Both the position numbers and the translations under genes were made by a program. Positions 6,684 through 15,008 of a stretch of 20,725 nucleotides of DNA are shown here, piece after piece. The notes below the pieces were generated by a model. The model searched no databases and was not told the origin of the DNA. It worked only from the letters and a program-made list of their open reading frames with translations. Source of the DNA: Gammaproteobacteria bacterium (GTDB taxonomy: Bacteria; Pseudomonadota; Gammaproteobacteria; Chromatiales; Chromatiaceae); contig JAHEHQ010000003.1 in NCBI GenBank assembly GCA_024644505.1, positions 1-20,725 of the forward strand, in the 5' to 3' direction. Within the stretch, counting starts at the first letter, position 1. Each line of letters opens with the position of its first letter.

Positions 6684-9600
6684 TTACGCCTTGGATGCGA
6701 TGAGGCGGTAGACGGAAGGCACCAGCAGCAGGGTCACCAGGGTCGAAAACAGCAGGCCGGAGACGATGGTGACGGCCAGAGGCTGGAGCATCTCGGAGCC
6801 CTCGCCCAGGGCAAGGGCAAGGGGTAGCATACCCACGACCGTGGTCAGCGTCGTCATCAGGATGGGACGCATGCGCAGTCGTGCCGCTTCGATTACCGCA
6901 CCCCCTGGGGGAAGTCCGCGGGCACGGGCTATCTCGATATATTCCACCAGCACGATGGCATTATTCACAACGATGCCTGCCAGCATGATGAGCCCCAACC
7001 ACACCGGCATGGAGAGCGGCAGGCCTGTTGCATGCAGTCCGATGGCTACGCCGATAATGGAGAAGGGGACGCTGAACATGATAACCAGGGGATTGCGAAG
7101 GGATTCGTACTGGACGGCCATCACCACGAACACGAGAAAGAGTGCCATCGCCAGCAGCTGATAGCTGAGATTCCGGCCTTCCTTGAGTGTCTCCAGGTTG
7201 CCCGCTTCGTAGATGCTGTAGCCCTTGGGGATTTCCAGTTCCTGCATGAGTTCATCTGCAGCCGCGATGACCGAGACAAGGTTGACGTCGCCCGTCAGGG
7301 AGGCGGTAACCTCAACGAAGCGTTGTTGTCTGTCACGCATGATGGCCGAGGGGATGGGTACGATCTCGACCCTGGCGATGTCCGACAGCCGAACCGGGAT
7401 TCGGGGCTGGGATTTGCTGAAGAGTATGATCTCCTCCACGTCTCCCGGGGTGGTCATCTGTTCCCGGTCGAGGCGAAGCAGAACATCGATGGCACGGTCT
7501 TCGGAGATGAAATCCGTCACCCGCTGTCCCTGCAGGGCGAAGCGGACCGCTTTGCCCACGTCATCCACCGTCAGACCGTAGCTGGCCGCCCGGGACCGAT
7601 CGACCCGTATGGACAACTCCTGGTTTTTGTCTTCCGCCGAGTGCTCGGGATTGCGCAGACCCTGCACACCCTTCAATCTCTCGACCACCTTGTCGGCGAT
7701 GTCCTCCAGCACATAGAGATCCGGGCCCTTCACCCGCAGGGCGAAATCGTCGTCACTGCGATTGAAGCGGATGCCACGCACGCCGATGCTGTACATGCGT
7801 ACCTTCACCCCGGCCAGTCGTGCTGCAGCGATCTCTTTCTGAACCCTGGTGATCCAATCTCGGCTGCTGATGACCCGGCGTTCCAGAAGCGGCCGCAGCT
7901 GAACCCGGATACTGGAACGATTCGGCGATTCATGCTGGGAGCGGCCGAAAATGTGGCCTCCCACCGTGGTGAACAGGGTCTCGACTTCATCCTGCCGGGC
8001 GAGGATCTCCTCGAGACGGGCAGTGGTCCGATTCATCTCCGGGATGTTGATGCCGCGGTCGGCGGTGATGCTGACCTGGATCTGTCCTTCATCCAGGGTC
8101 GGGAGAAATATCTGTTTCAGGTCCATGATGCCCGGTACGGTCACCACGAATCCACCGATAAACAGGGCAAGGACCAGCCAGGGCAGCCGCAGGGTCCAAG
8201 CCAGTGCCCGGGCATAGACGTTTTGAACGATCTCCAGCACCTTGTTGGCACCTTGCCGGAGCCTCCCTTCCTTATCGGCGGGCACCCGCCCGGCAAGGGC
8301 GGGCACCAGCGTGAGTGCCACCAGCATGGATGCCAGAATGGCGGCGGAGATGGTGAAGATCAGCTCACGGAACAAAAGCCCGACCAGGCCGGTGATGAAC
8401 AGGAACGGCAATACGGCTGCCAGATTGGTTGATGTGGACGCGACGATGGCGCTGTTGACCTCGGCCGCGGCGCGTGTCGGGGCTTCCTCCGCGTCTTCTC
8501 CGAGCCGCTGATGCCGGTATATGTTCTCGAGCATGACGACGGTGCTGTCAACCAGCATGCCGATGCCGAGGGCCAGTCCGCCCAGGGTCATGATGTTGAG
8601 TGTCAGGCCGGCGCTGGCCATCAAAGTGAAGGTGACCAGTATGGCAATGGGAATGGCGCTGCCGATGATCAGGGTGCGGCGCAGGCTCCCGAGAAACATG
8701 AACACCACCAGCATCGCCAGCATGGCACCGCTGGCGGCCGCCGTGACGGCGTTGTCCAGGGAGCGCCGCACGTAGCGCGCCTGATCGTCGACCCTGTGAA
8801 TCTCGACGTCCTGGGGTATCAGACCGTCCTCCTCCAGTTTCTCTAATCGGTCATTGACGGCATCCACCACGCTGACGGTGTTGGCCTGGGGCTGTTTCTG
8901 CACCGACAGTTTGATGCCGGGCAGCCCGTTCAGGCGTACCCGCAGGCGTTCGTCTTCCGAGCCGTCGATCACCTGAGCCACCTCACCCAGATGCAATAGA
9001 CGCGGTGTGCCTTGATCCGTTTCCATCCTGAGAGGCAGGTCAATGATCTCCTGGACGGTGCGGAAACGTCCGGCGGTGCGGCCGCTGATCTCGCCGCGGT
9101 CCATCAGCAAACGGCCTGCCGGGGTCTCGGTATTGCCGGCTTCCAGGGCCTCGGACAGGTCCAGTATGTCCAGCTGAAGACCGGCCAGGCGCTCCTGGTC
9201 CGCCACCACCTGGATCTCCCGGATCAACCCGCCGCCGATCTCCGCCGCCGCCACCCCGGGGATGTTGACCAGCCACTTGCCCAGGCTGTAATCCACCCAG
9301 CTTCTCAGCTCCACCGGACTGCGCAGCACAGAACTGACAACGTATTCGGCGACGGGCCGTTGAGAGGGGTCTCTCTTATAGATGATCGGCGGGTCGATGG
9401 AGTCGGGGAGGAAACGCTTCGCCCTGTCCAGCCGGGTGCTGGCGTCCCTCAGGGCCACGTCGATGTCCTTTCCATACTCGAATGAGAGCGAAACGCCGCT
9501 GCGGCCCTCGCTGGTCTGGGATTCCACGTAAATGGCGTCTTCGGTTATCGCCAGTTGCTCCTCCAACTGGCGCGTGACCTCGTCCTCCATGATGGTTGCG

Positions 9601-9791
9601 GGCACGCCGGCATCCATGACGCGAACCCTGATGTCCGGATAGATGATGTGGGGCAGCAGATCGATGTTCAGTCTCTGCAGGGCGAAAAGCCCCAGCACCA
9701 TGACCGCGAGGGTGATCATCACCACGCCGATGGGATGCCGGATGGACCAGGCCGCCAGACCGCCGCCGAGTGTCCTGTGGGTGTTCCTCAT
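6684..9791 (-). CDS. RND-family efflux transporter, inner-membrane permease
   Basis: The 1035-residue protein has the length and duplicated layout of AcrB/HAE-type RND pumps: a first membrane helix at about residues 20-40, a large periplasmic domain, a helix bundle, a second periplasmic domain after about 545, and final helices to the C-terminus. The proton-relay helix reads GIGMLVDSTVVMLENI, with a single acidic residue D415 where AcrB has two (D407/D408). The TM10 segment reads GIVVNNAIVLVEY, with Asn where AcrB has K940. This single-Asp form is common outside the AcrB group. It overlaps the adaptor gene by 4 bp (ATGA) and the operon lacks an outer-membrane factor, so it must borrow a TolC-like channel. 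Drug, bile, metal or endogenous metabolite export cannot be told apart from sequence. Confidence 0.92.
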   Translation of the reverse strand: MRNTHRTLGGGLAAWSIRHPIGVVMITLAVMVLGLFALQRLNIDLLPHIIYPDIRVRVMDAGVPATIMEDEVTRQLEEQLAITEDAIYVESQTSEGRSGVSLSFEYGKDIDVALRDASTRLDRAKRFLPDSIDPPIIYKRDPSQRPVAEYVVSSVLRSPVELRSWVDYSLGKWLVNIPGVAAAEIGGGLIREIQVVADQERLAGLQLDILDLSEALEAGNTETPAGRLLMDRGEISGRTAGRFRTVQEIIDLPLRMETDQGTPRLLHLGEVAQVIDGSEDERLRVRLNGLPGIKLSVQKQPQANTVSVVDAVNDRLEKLEEDGLIPQDVEIHRVDDQARYVRRSLDNAVTAAASGAMLAMLVVFMFLGSLRRTLIIGSAIPIAILVTFTLMASAGLTLNIMTLGGLALGIGMLVDSTVVMLENIYRHQRLGEDAEEAPTRAAAEVNSAIVASTSTNLAAVLPFLFITGLVGLLFRELIFTISAAILASMLVALTLVPALAGRVPADKEGRLRQGANKVLEIVQNVYARALAWTLRLPWLVLALFIGGFVVTVPGIMDLKQIFLPTLDEGQIQVSITADRGINIPEMNRTTARLEEILARQDEVETLFTTVGGHIFGRSQHESPNRSSIRVQLRPLLERRVISSRDWITRVQKEIAAARLAGVKVRMYSIGVRGIRFNRSDDDFALRVKGPDLYVLEDIADKVVERLKGVQGLRNPEHSAEDKNQELSIRVDRSRAASYGLTVDDVGKAVRFALQGQRVTDFISEDRAIDVLLRLDREQMTTPGDVEEIILFSKSQPRIPVRLSDIARVEIVPIPSAIMRDRQQRFVEVTASLTGDVNLVSVIAAADELMQELEIPKGYSIYEAGNLETLKEGRNLSYQLLAMALFLVFVVMAVQYESLRNPLVIMFSVPFSIIGVAIGLHATGLPLSMPVWLGLIMLAGIVVNNAIVLVEYIEIARARGLPPGGAVIEAARLRMRPILMTTLTTVVGMLPLALALGEGSEMLQPLAVTIVSGLLFSTLVTLLLVPSVYRLIASKA

Positions 9792-10861
9792 TCCTTACTC
9801 GGGGTTTCATTCACCGGACTGACGGTCTTGCCTTCCGTCAATCCAAGGAAACCCCGTCTGACGATTCGCTGGCCGGTTTCGAGTCCCTGCAGTATCTCGA
9901 TACCGTCTCCGACCCGGATGCCGCTGCGCACCGGCACGCGAATGGCCTTGCGACCTTCGTCCACCAGGTAGACGAATTCCCCCTGGCGGTCCCTTCTGAC
10001 CGCCTCGAACGGCACCACGATGCGCTCGATTCGGGCCGTATCGAAGGTTACCCGGGCAAACTGTCCCGCGCGGGCGCCGGTTGGCACCGGATCCAGGGCG
10101 ACTTCCACAACACCTTTCCGGGTCAGGGGGTCGAGTTCGGGATGGATCCGCTGTATCACGCCTGAAAAGGCGCGGTCCCCCAGGGCATCAATACGGACGG
10201 CCACCGGGTCACCCTGTTTGAGATGGGGAAGCAGCAGCTCTGAAACATGGATTTCCGTCATCAGGGTGCCGGGGTCCGCGATGGTGAGCAGATGAGTGTG
10301 TTTCTCCACCACGTCACCCGGCTCGGCATTGCGCTCGGTGACGATGCCGCTGATGGGCGCCTTGATACGTGTATATTCGAACCGTGCCTGCAGCAGCCTT
10401 TGTTCGGCCACCGCGACATCCAGGGCCGTTTGTGTACGGGCTCTTTCATCCTCGGAGGCTGCCCTTTTCTCGAGCAGGTCCTCGATTCGGTCGAGGTTCA
10501 CCCGCGCCAGCTTGGTAGTGGCACGGGCCTTGTCCAGCTGTGCCCCGAGCAGACTGTCATCGAGGCGCACCAGCAGTTCACCGGCCTCCACGGCGTCGCC
10601 TTCATAGTAGGGCAGGGCATCGATCCGGCCCTCCTCCTGAGTGTGGATGCGTACCCAGCGCCGTGCCCGCAGACTGCCCGAGCGCTCATGGGCGGTACTG
10701 ACGCTGCGACGCCGGACCTCTTCCACTTCCACCAGATGCTCAGGTTTACCCTGTGGATTCTTTTCTGTCGCACCCGACGGTGGGGAGTCGTTGCATCCCG
10801 GTATCAGGAACGATATCAGAAGACCTGCAATCAGAGAGGTGACAGGGCGGCGGTACGGCAT
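9788..10861 (-). CDS. RND efflux periplasmic adaptor (membrane fusion lipoprotein)
   Basis: The 357-residue adaptor has a basic N-terminus, a hydrophobic signal (residues 8-20) and a lipobox LIPGC with C23 as the lipidated cysteine. The mature part shows the usual order: first beta-barrel strand, lipoyl half (EGDAVEAGELLVRLDD), a coiled-coil hairpin (about 105-150), second lipoyl half (YTRIKAPISGIVTERNAEPGD split over the motif), then beta-barrel and membrane-proximal domains. It bridges the pump to an outer-membrane channel. The stop overlaps the pump's ATG by 4 bp. The upstream S24-like gene ends only 8 bp before its start, and there is no clear Shine-Dalgarno, which suggests coupled translation of all three. 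The substrate is unknown. Confidence 0.92.
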   Translation of the reverse strand: MPYRRPVTSLIAGLLISFLIPGCNDSPPSGATEKNPQGKPEHLVEVEEVRRRSVSTAHERSGSLRARRWVRIHTQEEGRIDALPYYEGDAVEAGELLVRLDDSLLGAQLDKARATTKLARVNLDRIEDLLEKRAASEDERARTQTALDVAVAEQRLLQARFEYTRIKAPISGIVTERNAEPGDVVEKHTHLLTIADPGTLMTEIHVSELLLPHLKQGDPVAVRIDALGDRAFSGVIQRIHPELDPLTRKGVVEVALDPVPTGARAGQFARVTFDTARIERIVVPFEAVRRDRQGEFVYLVDEGRKAIRVPVRSGIRVGDGIEILQGLETGQRIVRRGFLGLTEGKTVSPVNETPSKE

Positions 10862-10869
10862 TGCGTCAG

Positions 10870-11214
10870 CTATGAGAGGGCGATGCCCCTGCTGGCTTCG
10901 TAAGGGTTGTAGTGTTTTATCTTTCGTCTGACGTTCCTTTGAACGATAACCCCTTCGATCTTGAATTCGCAGTCCTGCAAAGGTATCTCGGGGTAAACCG
11001 GATTGTCGGCAGTCAGCTTCTCCAGACCCTGCTCATCCCGTTCGAAGCGCCGGAAACAGCGCTCGCCGTCCACCACGGCGATAACGTAGGCACCGGAGCT
11101 GCAGACTTCGGAGGGCTCAATGACGATGATGCAGTCCTTCGGGAACTCGGGCTCCATACTGTCGTCCAGCACCTGCAGGGCATGGAGTTCGTTGTAACTG
11201 CAATCCTGGGTCAT
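10870..11214 (-). CDS. Stand-alone S24/LexA-fold protein with Arg at the catalytic Lys position
   Basis: The 114-residue protein aligns with the C-terminal domain of LexA, UmuD and phage repressors. LDDSMEPEF carries the nucleophile-type S19. The strand that normally carries the catalytic Lys (TVKRL in LexA) reads CFRRF, with R55 at the Lys position. The tail FKIEGVIVQRNVRR matches the LexA ending. There is no HTH domain and no Ala-Gly or Cys-Gly self-cleavage site. It is therefore probably a non-proteolytic peptide-binding or dimerisation module, although the Ser is retained. I recall a family of similar short S24-like proteins in proteobacteria, function unknown. The start at 11214 has GGAGA 8 bases upstream. 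It is the first gene of the operon with the RND adaptor and pump, 8 bp before the adaptor, so a regulatory role is possible but unproven. Confidence 0.75.
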   Translation of the reverse strand: MTQDCSYNELHALQVLDDSMEPEFPKDCIIVIEPSEVCSSGAYVIAVVDGERCFRRFERDEQGLEKLTADNPVYPEIPLQDCEFKIEGVIVQRNVRRKIKHYNPYEASRGIALS

Positions 11215-11280
11215 GTCATTTCTCCAATTCTTCGAAATCCTGGAAACAAACGCAGTTCTGCCTGTTCACCACATCCTGCG

Positions 11281-11309
11281 TTGCTTTTTCCTGTCTAAAT
11301 TCCTATAGA
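11281..11309 (+). promoter_or_regulatory. Candidate sigma-70 promoter for the Atm1-type exporter
   Basis: TTGCTT (11281-11286) and TATAGA (11304-11309) are separated by 17 bp in the 167-bp divergent region between the S24-like gene and the exporter. The predicted start near 11316 leaves a leader of about 65 bases. The -35 matches only three of six consensus bases. Confidence 0.4.
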
Positions 11310-11381
11310 ATCCATCCTTCGGGTTTGGTTCAAGTTTTGTCGGGTCGCCGATTGCCACCAGGATAGAGATAGTACACCAGC

Positions 11382-13184
11382 ATGCCCCACCACACACAGG
11401 CCGACGCGCGACCGCACAGCGACAGGAGGGATTGGCATAATCTGCGGGGGATGCTGCCCTTCGTCTGGGAGTATCGGGGCAGGGCCCTGTTTGCGCTGGT
11501 CTGCCTGATACTGGCGAAACTGGCGAACGTGGGCATTCCGCTGGTATTGAAGGATATCGTGGATGCCATGGATCGGGCCGGCAGCGGGATGCTGGTGTTG
11601 CCGGTATCCCTGCTGCTGGCCTATGGCGTCCTGCGATTGAGCAGTTCATTGTTCAACGAACTGCGGGATGCGGTGTTCGCGAGGGTCCGCTACCATGCGA
11701 TGAGGCGGCTTTCGACCCGGGTGCTGGCCCACCTCCACCAATTATCGCTTCGCTTTCATCTGGAACGCCGCACCGGGGCCATCAGCCGGGATCTCGAGCG
11801 CGGAACCCGAAGCGTCAGTTCCATTCTCAACTACATGGTTTTCAGCATCCTGCCGATGATGGCGGAGTTCTCTCTCGTGGCGCTGGTGTTGCTGACCCGA
11901 TACGAACCGGTGTTCGCCCTGGTTACATTTTCGTCAGTGGTGGTTTACGTTCTCTTTACCCTTGCCGTTACCGAGTGGCGCATGGAATACCGCCACGTGA
12001 TGAACCGGCTGGAGTCGGAATCCAGCGCCCAGGCCTTCGACAGCCTCATCAATTACGAAACAGTTAAATACTTCGGTAACGAGAGATTGGAACTGGATCG
12101 CTTCGACGGTACGCTTTCGGAGTGGGAAGGGGCGGCGGTAAAGAGCCAGACCTCCATGTCCCTGCTCAATTTCGGCCAGGGCGCCATCATAGCGATCGCC
12201 GTAACCATCATCATGTTCTACGCCACCGAGGGTGTGGTCAAAGGCAGCATGACGGTGGGTGACCTGGTTCTTGTCAATGCCTTTCTTCTGCAATTGTTCA
12301 TACCGCTAAACTTTCTGGGCATCGTTTATCGTCAGATCAAATACTCTCTCGCCGATATGGACCTGATTTTCAAGTTGCTGGAGCGAAGGCCGGAGATCAA
12401 GGATCCTGTGGATGCCCCCGCGCTTCAATTGAGAGGCGGTGGAATCCGATTTGAAAATGTTGATTTCTCGTACCAGGCGGATCGCCAGATCCTGTATCAG
12501 GTCGATTTCTCTGTCGCACCCGGGGAAAAGGTGGCTGTGGTGGGCCACAGCGGGGCGGGAAAATCCACGCTGTCCAGATTGTTGTTCAGATTTTACGATG
12601 TGACCGGTGGGCGGGTTCTGGTCGACGGTCAGGATGTCAGGGAGGTCGGCCAGGAAAGCCTGCGGCGGGTCATGGGTATCGTGCCCCAGGATTCGGTGCT
12701 GTTCAATGACAGCATCCGTTACAACCTCTCCTATGGCCGGCCGGAAGCCGGTCAACAGGAGATCGAAGAGGCAGCCGGCATGGCCCACATCCGGGACTTC
12801 ATCGAGTCTCTACCCCAGGGTTATGAAACGGTGGTCGGTGAGCGGGGACTCAAACTTTCGGGCGGAGAGAAACAGCGCATCGCCATCGCCCGGGCGATAC
12901 TCAAGAAACCACGCATACTGGTTTTTGACGAGGCGACCTCGTCCCTCGACAGCCACACGGAACAGGCTATTCAGGAAACGCTCCGTGAAGTCGCGGAGAA
13001 TCATACTACGCTGGTTATTGCCCACAGGCTCTCCACCGTGGTGGATGCCGACCGCATCCTGGTAATGTCCGAGGGCCGCATCGTGGAGCAGGGCACCCAC
13101 GGGCAGCTCTTGGAAAAAGGCGGTGTCTACAGCGGCATGTGGCTGCTCCAACAACAGCAGAGGCAAGCTACTTTTCAGGAGTGA
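11382..13184 (+). CDS. atm1: Atm1/HMT1-type ABC exporter
   Basis: The 600-residue half-transporter fuses a six-helix membrane domain (about 30-320) to an ATPase domain. Walker A is GHSGAGKST at 388-396, the signature LSGGE at 492-496, Walker B ends at D516-E517, and the switch His follows in AHRLST. All catalytic elements are intact. The intracellular-loop motif NYETVKYFGNE from N224 is the hallmark of the Atm1/ABCB7/HMT1 branch, which exports glutathione-conjugated or persulfide species and helps with heavy metals and Fe-S homeostasis. That separates it from MsbA and drug exporters. It works as a homodimer in the inner membrane. The ribosome site is weak (AGGATAGAGA somewhat far from the ATG). 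It is divergent from the RND operon and followed 64-118 bp later by the kinase gene on the same strand. The substrate is inferred from the family. Confidence 0.88.
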   Translation: MPHHTQADARPHSDRRDWHNLRGMLPFVWEYRGRALFALVCLILAKLANVGIPLVLKDIVDAMDRAGSGMLVLPVSLLLAYGVLRLSSSLFNELRDAVFARVRYHAMRRLSTRVLAHLHQLSLRFHLERRTGAISRDLERGTRSVSSILNYMVFSILPMMAEFSLVALVLLTRYEPVFALVTFSSVVVYVLFTLAVTEWRMEYRHVMNRLESESSAQAFDSLINYETVKYFGNERLELDRFDGTLSEWEGAAVKSQTSMSLLNFGQGAIIAIAVTIIMFYATEGVVKGSMTVGDLVLVNAFLLQLFIPLNFLGIVYRQIKYSLADMDLIFKLLERRPEIKDPVDAPALQLRGGGIRFENVDFSYQADRQILYQVDFSVAPGEKVAVVGHSGAGKSTLSRLLFRFYDVTGGRVLVDGQDVREVGQESLRRVMGIVPQDSVLFNDSIRYNLSYGRPEAGQQEIEEAAGMAHIRDFIESLPQGYETVVGERGLKLSGGEKQRIAIARAILKKPRILVFDEATSSLDSHTEQAIQETLREVAENHTTLVIAHRLSTVVDADRILVMSEGRIVEQGTHGQLLEKGGVYSGMWLLQQQQRQATFQE

Positions 13185-13234
13185 TTCAATCTCGGTCGAC
13201 TCTCGGCATCTCTGCCCTCGCTAATGAATTCCCC

Positions 13235-13240
13235 TATAAT
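13235..13240 (+). promoter_or_regulatory. Candidate -10 element for the histidine kinase gene
   Basis: A perfect TATAAT lies 8 bp before the first possible ATG (13249). Transcription would then begin near 13247, leaving almost no leader for that ATG but about 56 bases for the ATG at 13303. No matching -35 is seen at 16-18 bp. Confidence 0.4.
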
Positions 13241-13302
13241 GCCGGTCCATGGCCAGCGTCAACGACGAAACAACGAAAAGCGGCAGGTATAGCGGGGAAG
13301 GC

Positions 13303-14928
13303 ATGTTGAGTGACCTTCTCAAACGCTCGCCCATCCTGCGGCTGCTGGTGGTGGGAAGACTGCTGGGCCCCCTCGGTATTCTGGTGGCGACGCTGATTCT
13401 AAACCTGCTGCTCGGCGTGGGGGTTTACATCGGGATCGCCGCTGAACAAGAGGCAGCCGCACTTTTCATTCTGATCGGGGTGATATCGCTCATGGCTGCA
13501 TTCGCAGGTGCAGCCCGACTGCGTAACCAGCTGCTCAAACCCCTGGTGGAACTGGAACAGTCGGTGGCCGATGTCTGCGAAGGGGAACCGTGGTCAAATT
13601 TTCCGCTCAAAACAGTGGGTGTATTGGGCCCGGTAACCAGAGATCTGGACAGCCTGAGCGGTGAACTGATCGATCTGTATGAAGACATGGATAATCGGGT
13701 GGCCCGCCAGACGCGGCGCCTGGCCCAGCAGACCTCGTCGCTGAAGATACTCTACGACGTCGCAGCCAGCATTACCCATGTAGACGACATCGATGAGCTG
13801 CTGGTTCGGGTGTTGCGCGTGGTCAAGGAGATGCTGAACGGCAAATCCGCAACCATACAGTTGGAATCCACCAGCGGACAGATGCGGCTGGTGGGCAGTA
13901 TCGACGCCGATGGACGGTTGCTCAGGGAGAATGAGCAGTTGCCGGTAATACTATGTCGGTGTGGCCAGGCGCTGTCGAGCGGAGACATCCTCTGTGAGCA
14001 CGACGCACCGGCGTGCTCGCGCCGGATCGGGCGCCGCATGTACGGCAGCGAGGAGATCGAGAGCGTGTCGGTCCCTTTTTCTTTCCATGGCGCCACACTT
14101 GGGATATTCCGGATCTATGTACCCAGAACCGGGCAGGGGGTAGGCCAGGATATCAAGGATCTTCTGCATACCATTGGCAACCATCTGGCGATGGCCATGG
14201 CAAAGCAGCGTTCCGATGAGGAGGCGCGTCGTCTTTCCATTATCGAGGAGCGAACCACCCTCGCAAATGAACTGCATGATTCCCTGGCCCAGACCCTGGC
14301 GAGCCTGAGATATCAGGTGCGTATGCTGGACGAGACCCTGGAGAAGCAACCGGTAAACCCACGGGCGCGGGGCGAGCTGAACAGGATCAGGAACGGCCTG
14401 GACGAGGCTCACATCGAACTGCGGGAACTCCTGAACAGTTTCAGGGCCCCCCTCGACCAAAGGGGGCTGGAGCCAGCCCTGGTGAAACTCACCCAGCGAT
14501 TTCAGCAGGAGACCGGCGTACACATTTTTTTGCAACGGGAGTGCCGCCAGGTCACGCTCGGTTCCAGCGAGGAGATGCAGCTGCTGCGCATCGTTCAGGA
14601 ATGTCTGGCGAATATTCGAAAACACGCTCAGGCGAACAATGTCAGGGTTCTGCTCAAGTGCACCCCCAATGGGGAGTACATGTTGCTGGTTGAAGATGAC
14701 GGTGTCGGGTTCGAGTTCGAGGCGGTGATGCCAGAGGGAAATCCCGGTGAGCACATCGGGTTGTCCATTATGGAAGAGCGGGCCCGAAGACTTGGCGCAT
14801 CTATCCGGTTCGAAAGTGAGCCGGGCGAAGGTACCAGAGTGGAGTTGATCTACAGACCGGGGGCAGGGGAGCCCTCCCCGGGGGAGAATCCGGACGACCG
14901 TCCCGTCAATCGGGCGGCGGCAGATTGA
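13303..14928 (+). CDS. NarX-like membrane histidine kinase with GAF-region cysteine cluster
   Basis: The protein has 541 residues (559 if it starts at 13249). Two N-terminal helices (about 22-47 and 53-74) are joined by only a few residues, so there is no periplasmic sensor of the NarX nitrate type. A HAMP-like linker and coiled coil lead to a GAF-like domain (about 146-305) with cysteines C218, C220, C231 and C238. The HisKA_3 dimerisation helix carries phospho-acceptor H325 in ELHDSLAQ, and the HATPase domain shows ECLANIRKHA, DDGVGFE and GLSIMEERA. The class normally pairs with a LuxR/NarL-type regulator, but none is adjacent. I chose 13303 because GGGGAAGG precedes it, whereas 13249 has no ribosome site and lies too close to a TATAAT. 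Sensing is probably cytosolic, perhaps redox or metal through the Cys cluster. Confidence 0.85.
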   Translation: MLSDLLKRSPILRLLVVGRLLGPLGILVATLILNLLLGVGVYIGIAAEQEAAALFILIGVISLMAAFAGAARLRNQLLKPLVELEQSVADVCEGEPWSNFPLKTVGVLGPVTRDLDSLSGELIDLYEDMDNRVARQTRRLAQQTSSLKILYDVAASITHVDDIDELLVRVLRVVKEMLNGKSATIQLESTSGQMRLVGSIDADGRLLRENEQLPVILCRCGQALSSGDILCEHDAPACSRRIGRRMYGSEEIESVSVPFSFHGATLGIFRIYVPRTGQGVGQDIKDLLHTIGNHLAMAMAKQRSDEEARRLSIIEERTTLANELHDSLAQTLASLRYQVRMLDETLEKQPVNPRARGELNRIRNGLDEAHIELRELLNSFRAPLDQRGLEPALVKLTQRFQQETGVHIFLQRECRQVTLGSSEEMQLLRIVQECLANIRKHAQANNVRVLLKCTPNGEYMLLVEDDGVGFEFEAVMPEGNPGEHIGLSIMEERARRLGASIRFESEPGEGTRVELIYRPGAGEPSPGENPDDRPVNRAAAD

Positions 14929-14996
14929 CATCGAGGTTTATCAGCGTATAAACGGATATTGAGTCGCAGTCCGGATCAACTTGAAAAATTTAATCT

Positions 14997-15002
14997 AAGG
15001 AG
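14997..15002 (+). promoter_or_regulatory. Ribosome binding site that decides the fbaA start
   Basis: AAGGAG lies 6 bases before the ATG at 15009. Another ATG at 15004 is in a different frame and hits a stop within seven codons, so the site must serve 15009. Confidence 0.7.
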
Positions 15003-15008
15003 CATGGC

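Noticed and set aside
7032..8432. 466-codon open frame on the plus strand
   Set aside because: Antisense to the RND pump, His/Asp/Gln-rich low-information translation, no ribosome site.
11265..11279. TTCACCACATCCTGC resembling an arm of the 16093 repeat
   Set aside because: A 13-base identity between two places is expected several times by chance in 20 kb, and no second arm is present here.
13951..14931. 326-codon open frame on the minus strand
   Set aside because: Antisense to the histidine kinase catalytic domains, no motif.
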